Below the pieces are notes generated by a model. The model saw only the letters and a program-made list of their open reading frames with translations. It had not been told where the DNA came from and did not search any database. A program made the translations under genes and the position numbers. Of a stretch of 27,412 nucleotides of DNA, positions 22,217 to 27,412 are shown one piece after another. The DNA is from a virus, in the IMG/VR virus record IMGVR_UViG_3300047357_001131, positions 1-27,412 of that record, one strand, 5' to 3'. Position 1 is the first letter of the stretch. Each line of letters opens with the position of its first letter.

Positions 22217-24112
22217 ATGCCATTAGTCAATTTGACAACAAACCTTAAATCTTTAAGGTATGGCAAGGATACAGTAGGTGGTGGTAATAGTAATCAACCT
22301 TATGTAACTAGGTCAATTCCTAAAGATATTGACGATGTAGGAAGAACAGGGGGACCTGACTTTCTATTACGTGGGGGAACTTTATTACCTAGAAGAATAG
22401 GTAATGATGTATCTAGATTGGCACAAATGTTTTTTGATTTTAAATCACCAGCAGGTCCATTATTTATAGCAAAACAAAATGTATTATCATTAACTAACGT
22501 TAATGGTGAAGCAGGATTTGCAGAACCTGCAAAACTAGTAATGAATCAAGGAGTTTATACTCCTTTAGAAGCAATTATACAAGCAGGAACTAATGCAATT
22601 GGAATGCACGTTCCAAAACAAGGTTACAATCCATTTGATAACTTAAACCCAGATGGTCCAAGAAATTTTGGATTTAGTTCAAATCGAAATCAACCATTAG
22701 CATTTCCAACTTATTTACGTACTATTATGCCTGATGGTGTAATAAGAAGTAGATTAGAAAATTTACAATTAACAAAAATTGATAATATAGCAGCTCCAAG
22801 TGAGCAAAATTTACTAACATACTCAGGAGGACCAGGAGCAATATTAGGTGTTGGTAAAACAAGAATTCCAATTACTAGTAGAACAACATTTCAACCAACA
22901 GATGTAAATTTTTATGGTAGTGGTACAAGCAACAGTATAGGTAAATCAGTATTATCCTATAATCAATTATTTAATGTATCAAGTGATCCTTTAAATGCTG
23001 TTACATCAGTTGTTAATACAATTTCTGGATTATTTGGTATCCCCTCACTTCCTTTAATTCCAGGTAATTCAACTCCAAGAATACCAAACAGTCAAGGAGG
23101 TACTAATTTAACTAACCCTAATTTCCAACAAACATTAGGTCCAAGTCAAACAAGACCTTCAACTATAGCTTGGGAATTTGATAAACAATTTGAACAAAGA
23201 GTTAACTTAGGTAATCCTGGTAAAAGAGGAAATTTATCAAGTTATACTATAGGTAAAAGAGACATTAATACTTCAATATCTGGATCAATATCTAATAATT
23301 CAGGATATAAAAATGCTGTAGATAAAATTAATGCCTTTCCATTATATAAGTCGACTTCAGTAACATCTGACAATGATAAAAATGATTTTGTTAAATTTAG
23401 AATTGGTGTTATAGATAATAATAATCCTAGTGAAAAAACTTATATCCATTTTAGAGCCATAATTAATTCTTTAAGTGATTCATACCAATCAGAATGGGGA
23501 GGTCAAAGATTTATGGGAAGATCTGAAGAGTTTTACAAATATAAGGGGTTTGGCCGAACAGTTTCATTAGATTGGACCGTAGCAGCACAATCAAAACAAG
23601 AACTAATACCAATGTATCAAAAATTAAATTATTTAGCTTCAGTTTGTGCTGGTGATTATTCAGATGTTGGGTATATGAGAGGAAATTTAATAACATTATC
23701 TGTAGGTGGTTGGTTCCAAGAACAAGTTGGATTTATGAGTGGTATAACATTAGATGTACCACAAGAAGCCCCATGGGAAATTGGAATAACAGACGCAGGG
23801 AATGTAACATCAATAGGAGCAGGAGATAGAACACGAGAAATAAACTCAGATCCTAGTGTACAAGAAATGCCTATGATAGTTAATGTATCAGGATTCCAAT
23901 TTACTCCAATTCATGACTTTGTTCCTAGATTACAAAGAAATTCATTTAATGGAGGTAAAGTAGAAGGTGGTGGTAATTTCATTTCAAGATATGGACAAGA
24001 AAGGTTCATTAACTTGAAAGGTGGATTAGGATCTAACTATGATGGAGGACCAGGCAATACAGAAGTTTCAAATGGGTCTTTAAATTATATGCCACCTAAA
24101 TCTGGAGAATAA
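22217..24112 (+). CDS. Baseplate/tail-tube-associated protein, gp48/gp54-like (tentative)
   Basis: The protein has 631 residues. The N-terminal 390 are Gly/Asn/Pro-rich and probably extended (for example NQGVYTPLEAIIQAGTNAIG). The C-terminal region at residues about 392-515 is compact. It holds IHFRAIINSLSDSYQSEWGG, then FMGRSEEFYKYKGFGRTVSL and DWTVAAQSKQELIPMYQKLN, and later GNLITLSVGGWFQ and a conserved-looking PWEIG. This resembles tube-like, baseplate-to-tube initiator proteins in T4-like phages (gp48 and gp54 roles), but I cannot confirm the family. Its stop overlaps the next start (TAATG at 24110-24114), linking it to the gp53-like wedge protein. A role in starting the tube on the baseplate is inferred. 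Confidence 0.5.
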   Translation: MPLVNLTTNLKSLRYGKDTVGGGNSNQPYVTRSIPKDIDDVGRTGGPDFLLRGGTLLPRRIGNDVSRLAQMFFDFKSPAGPLFIAKQNVLSLTNVNGEAGFAEPAKLVMNQGVYTPLEAIIQAGTNAIGMHVPKQGYNPFDNLNPDGPRNFGFSSNRNQPLAFPTYLRTIMPDGVIRSRLENLQLTKIDNIAAPSEQNLLTYSGGPGAILGVGKTRIPITSRTTFQPTDVNFYGSGTSNSIGKSVLSYNQLFNVSSDPLNAVTSVVNTISGLFGIPSLPLIPGNSTPRIPNSQGGTNLTNPNFQQTLGPSQTRPSTIAWEFDKQFEQRVNLGNPGKRGNLSSYTIGKRDINTSISGSISNNSGYKNAVDKINAFPLYKSTSVTSDNDKNDFVKFRIGVIDNNNPSEKTYIHFRAIINSLSDSYQSEWGGQRFMGRSEEFYKYKGFGRTVSLDWTVAAQSKQELIPMYQKLNYLASVCAGDYSDVGYMRGNLITLSVGGWFQEQVGFMSGITLDVPQEAPWEIGITDAGNVTSIGAGDRTREINSDPSVQEMPMIVNVSGFQFTPIHDFVPRLQRNSFNGGKVEGGGNFISRYGQERFINLKGGLGSNYDGGPGNTEVSNGSLNYMPPKSGE

Positions 24113-24432
24113 TGGGAAGATATACAAGAAGAAAAATAGTTAGAAAAATTAATCCTAAACAACAGTTAGGAGTTAAAAATTATTTAGGTACAAGATATCC
24201 AAGAATCCCTTTATCTGTAAATGACACTTATGTATATGCAGAACAGGGAGATCGTTTTGATACCTTAGCTTTAGAATATTATGGTAATTCTGATCATTGG
24301 TGGGTTATATCAATTGCAAATGAAAATTTAAAACAAGATTCATATTACTTACCTTTAAATCAACAGATTAGAATTCCAACAAACATTGAAGCTATTATAA
24401 AATTATATAATGCAATAAATGGAGTTATTTAA
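24112..24432 (+). CDS. 53: Baseplate wedge protein, gp53-like with LysM-type fold
   Basis: The protein has 106 residues. After a basic N terminus (MGRYTRRKIVRKINPKQQ) comes a LysM-like segment: YAEQGDRFDTLALEYYGNSD, then HWWVISIANENLKQDS, then LPLNQQIRIP. The spacing of the YYG, WWVI, AN and IRIP elements is what is seen in T4 gp53 and in small phage LysM/gpX-type baseplate proteins. T4 gp53 is longer (196 residues), so the gp53 name is tentative, but a baseplate role is likely. The start overlaps the stop of the upstream gene. Two bases separate it from the last gene. Confidence 0.65.
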   Translation: MGRYTRRKIVRKINPKQQLGVKNYLGTRYPRIPLSVNDTYVYAEQGDRFDTLALEYYGNSDHWWVISIANENLKQDSYYLPLNQQIRIPTNIEAIIKLYNAINGVI

Positions 24433-24434
24433 TC

Positions 24435-27412
24435 ATGGGGAACATTGTAGGAGAACAATTTGAAAATTATGTCCTTAACCAAATAAGAGTAAGGCAAAAT
24501 CTCTATGGAAGTGGGGTAGGGGAAGATTCTCTACGAAATCAAAACCAACTTCAATTACTCAATAATAAACAAGCTTGGTTAAAAATGGCATCATCAGTTG
24601 CTGTAGTAGGTAATTCTTCACCTTCAATATTTAATAAAACTTCAGGAGAATATGTAGACGCTAATATTAGTACTGGAGAGAAAAGATTAAGGGATATAGG
24701 TATTACAAATACAGATGAATTTGTAGGTAGTGGATTAGCTGAAAAAACAGTATTATTTAATACATTATCAACTTTAAATCCAACATCTTACGATGATGAT
24801 GGAACTACGGTTGATATTGAAGGTAATTACAATTTTAGATCTGGGGTAAGTAAAACTAATTCTTTATGGAATAATTCAAATTCATACGGTTTAGGAGGTA
24901 CAAATAAAGGTTTAGTACCTGCACCTGGATTAATTTCATTTACTATGGATTCCCAAAATAGAGGATCTATTAGAAAAGGTACAATAGAGTTAAAATGTTA
25001 TAATAGGTTCCAGTTTGAGTTAATAGAATTAGTATACCTTAGATTAGGTTTTACTTTAATGATTGAATGGGGATGGGATAAGTATACTACAAATGGAAAA
25101 GATATAAATAATGTTGGTAATACAATTATTGAGGATAAATGGTTCCAAAATAATACTAACATGACTCAACTTGAAATGATTAATTCTATTAAGGCTTATC
25201 AAGAATTATATCATGGTAATTATGATGGTTTTTATGGTAGGGTAACTAACTTTAATTGGTCATATGATACTGATGGTACTTATGGTGTTAGTATAGATTT
25301 AATATCTGTAGGAGATGTAATTGAATCATTAACATTAGCTACAAAATCAACAGCATTATCAGTAAAAGAAATAAATGCCACTACAGGATCAAATGCTTTT
25401 GAAAATACAGGATTAACAGCTGATGATTCACCAATAGTATCAAACGCGGGTAGTACAGCTTTATCTCAAGATATGTTTACTGATATATTAGGACAAAAAT
25501 GGGATGCTGAGCAATCCAATTTTACTAACCCATCATTATACTTTAATAATTTTGAGTCTTCTCAAAAAGCTAATGAAGCAGGTTCTTTAGATAAATATAA
25601 TTACTATATGACTTTTGGGGAGTTAGTAAGAAAATTAGAAACATATTGTATCCCAAAATTATTAAATGATTTCGGAGAAGCATCAGAAATGATTTATTTT
25701 GATTCTAATACAGACACAAATTTATGTGTAGCTTTTCCAAATCAAATATCATTAGACCCTAGAGTTTGTCTTATAAGACCTCCACTTGCAATTAATTCTC
25801 AAGAACAAAGTTCAACAACTTGGTTATACAATAACGCTGGGTGGGCAAGATTAAAACCATTTGCACAAACACAAGATTTTGGAGATAAAACTGTTATATA
25901 TGGGCAAATAATGAATATTTATCTTAATTATGATTTTATTTCAAAATTATTAGCAAAAGCAACTGATGAAACTGATAGAGGTAAACAAGTTTCTATATTT
26001 TCATTTTTAACAAATATATGTGATGGTATTAATGATGCTTTAGGTGGTATTAATAACTTAGAGGTAGCATTAAAAAATGATAATACTATTACCATAGTAG
26101 AACAAAATACTATACCAGGAATAGAAGCACTTTCTTTTAATAAAGGAAAAATGAATTCTATCCCTTCATTTAATGTTTATGGAGTAAAAAAAGATAGAGG
26201 AAGTTTTGTAACTGATTTTAATTTTGATACAAAAATTACACCCGAATTAGCAACTATGATTTCTGTTGGTGCAACAGCAGCGGGAGGGAATACTAAAGAC
26301 TATGATGCAACTGCTTTTTCTAAATGGAATGTTGGGTTATATGATAGATACAATAAAGAATTTATAGATCCTGCTTTAGATGCTATAATGAAAGAACAAT
26401 TAGCATTAGCAGATCAAGCTAATGAATTAGGAATAACGAGTTTTAGAGATATTACATCAATACAAGCAACACAATTATATAATGCTTGGACAGGAGGTGA
26501 AGAAGATAGAGGTCACGACGAAGTAGTACAAGATGCATTTAATGCTGTAGCAGATGGAGCATACACAGCAGTTGAAGGTTTAGGTCATGCCACAGATGCA
26601 GCAGCAGAATTTGCCGTAGATATTTACAACTCAGTTGGTAACTGGTTTAGGGATGATGATGAACAAGTATCTACTTTTGGAACAGACAATGTAGCAAATA
26701 TAACTAATCCTGATTTATCAGAGAGAAGAGATGATAATTATTCTCAAAACAAAACTTTTAAAGCTTGTGGGGTTGAAAATAAAGGATATAGAATAGCTTT
26801 AGTTAACTCAGTTTACCCCTTTGTAGGTGAAGACACTAATGGTGGGTTAAACTGGGAAGAGTATGTTAATAAAGTAGCAGATTATTTACATGCTGAGAAG
26901 ATGAAGAAAATTACAGGGCAAATGAGCCATGAAGAATTGGCAGCTAAATTTTCAAATAATTATATTTTTTATTTAACAAGACTATTAGGGGGTGATTTTG
27001 CAGCAGGAACTAATGATTCTGCTGGTGCAGTCGCAAGTAAAGATAAAATAGGTTATACGGCTAAAAATAAATACGCTTACTTTTTATATAACGACGCTAT
27101 TATAAAAGAAGGAAAAGCTGCATTTAATGCTTATGTTACAACTATTAATAATACACTTTATCAAAAAACTGGAGCACCATCAGGAATGATAGGTTTTATT
27201 CCTATAGATATGAGTTTAACATTTGAAGGATTATCAGGTGTTAAAATATATAATCAAATTAATGTTGAACAAGGGTTTTTACCTAATCAATATCCTAAAA
27301 CTTATAAATTTTTAGTTTCAAAGGTAAACCATGAAATATCAGAAAATTCATGGTCAACATCTATTGATACTGTCACTATCCCAAGAACATTCGTTTCAGG
27401 TAAATTTAATTT
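24435..27412 (+). CDS. Large baseplate-hub-like structural protein (3' end outside window)
   Basis: The frame is open from the ATG at 24435 to the window end, 992 codons without a stop. Residues about 160-235 (LVPAPGLISFTMDSQNRGSI, then YNRFQFELIELVYLRLGFTL, then MIEWGWDKYT) and the C-terminal part at about 920-990 (PIDMSLTFEGLSGVKIYNQI, then FLPNQYPKTYKFLVSKVNHE, then NSWSTSIDTVTIPRTF) look like the two halves of a hub domain of the gpD/gp27 class, where the late part often reads as H-x-I-x-x-x-x-W-x-T. Between them lies a long, divergent region with an Ala-rich amphipathic helix at about 698-745. The call rests on motif pattern and the baseplate context. It could also be a large tail protein that acts next to the hub. 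Confidence 0.5.
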   Translation, partial: MGNIVGEQFENYVLNQIRVRQNLYGSGVGEDSLRNQNQLQLLNNKQAWLKMASSVAVVGNSSPSIFNKTSGEYVDANISTGEKRLRDIGITNTDEFVGSGLAEKTVLFNTLSTLNPTSYDDDGTTVDIEGNYNFRSGVSKTNSLWNNSNSYGLGGTNKGLVPAPGLISFTMDSQNRGSIRKGTIELKCYNRFQFELIELVYLRLGFTLMIEWGWDKYTTNGKDINNVGNTIIEDKWFQNNTNMTQLEMINSIKAYQELYHGNYDGFYGRVTNFNWSYDTDGTYGVSIDLISVGDVIESLTLATKSTALSVKEINATTGSNAFENTGLTADDSPIVSNAGSTALSQDMFTDILGQKWDAEQSNFTNPSLYFNNFESSQKANEAGSLDKYNYYMTFGELVRKLETYCIPKLLNDFGEASEMIYFDSNTDTNLCVAFPNQISLDPRVCLIRPPLAINSQEQSSTTWLYNNAGWARLKPFAQTQDFGDKTVIYGQIMNIYLNYDFISKLLAKATDETDRGKQVSIFSFLTNICDGINDALGGINNLEVALKNDNTITIVEQNTIPGIEALSFNKGKMNSIPSFNVYGVKKDRGSFVTDFNFDTKITPELATMISVGATAAGGNTKDYDATAFSKWNVGLYDRYNKEFIDPALDAIMKEQLALADQANELGITSFRDITSIQATQLYNAWTGGEEDRGHDEVVQDAFNAVADGAYTAVEGLGHATDAAAEFAVDIYNSVGNWFRDDDEQVSTFGTDNVANITNPDLSERRDDNYSQNKTFKACGVENKGYRIALVNSVYPFVGEDTNGGLNWEEYVNKVADYLHAEKMKKITGQMSHEELAAKFSNNYIFYLTRLLGGDFAAGTNDSAGAVASKDKIGYTAKNKYAYFLYNDAIIKEGKAAFNAYVTTINNTLYQKTGAPSGMIGFIPIDMSLTFEGLSGVKIYNQINVEQGFLPNQYPKTYKFLVSKVNHEISENSWSTSIDTVTIPRTFVSGKFN

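Overview
The window is part of the late, structural-gene region of a tailed phage with a contractile tail, a distant relative of T4. All genes lie on the plus strand and are packed tightly, with many start/stop overlaps. T4-type proteins recognisable from sequence are the large terminase (gp17), portal (gp20), prohead protease (gp21), scaffold (gp22 position), major capsid protein (gp23), neck and tail-completion proteins (gp13, gp14, gp15), tail sheath (gp18), tail tube (gp19), a gp26-type baseplate/chaperone protein and a gp53-like wedge protein. The DNA is AT-rich and essentially no start codon has a Shine-Dalgarno sequence. That combination suggests a Bacteroidota (flavobacterial, probably marine) host, but this is inference.

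Layout. 1-424: 3' part of an AAA-type nucleotide-binding protein. 452-1072: unknown helical protein. 1062-1737: two overlapping membrane/secreted proteins arranged like an Rz/Rz1 spanin pair. 1739-3310: terminase. 3342-5234: portal. 5259-8772: four proteins in the place of the T4 prohead-core genes 67/68. 8785-9384: protease. 9385-9511: structured leader. 9512-10723: acidic scaffold with a tandem repeat. 10755-12467: major capsid protein, followed by an intrinsic terminator. 12553-15528: neck genes 13, 14 and 15. 15576-15827: small coiled-coil protein. 15886-18427: sheath and tube, followed by a second terminator. 18530-19541: gp26-like protein and a downstream frame probably joined to it by +1 frameshifting. 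19566-21935: tape measure. 21980-24432: small protein, gp48/gp54-like baseplate protein and gp53-like protein. 24435-27412: large baseplate-hub-like protein running off the window.

The genes form one assembly programme. Terminase packages DNA through the portal. Core, scaffold and protease build and mature the prohead. Neck proteins close the head and join it to a tail made of tape measure, tube and sheath on a baseplate. Compared with T4, the neck genes sit after the capsid gene rather than before the terminase, giving a lambda-like module order.

The most interesting signals are these: (1) a conserved intergenic word TATTTATAA, usually extended to AATATTTATAATAAA, ahead of ten transcription or translation units; its complement is the T4 late-promoter core TATAAATA; (2) a probable +1 frameshift on a T7 run in the tail-chaperone position; (3) the out-of-frame overlapping spanin-like pair; (4) a similar beta-type module inserted in both the neck protein gp13 and the sheath gp18; (5) a scaffold repeat that is identical in protein while its DNA differs only at synonymous positions. 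No RNA genes, CRISPR arrays or insertion sequences were seen, and no intergenic gap exceeds 130 bases.
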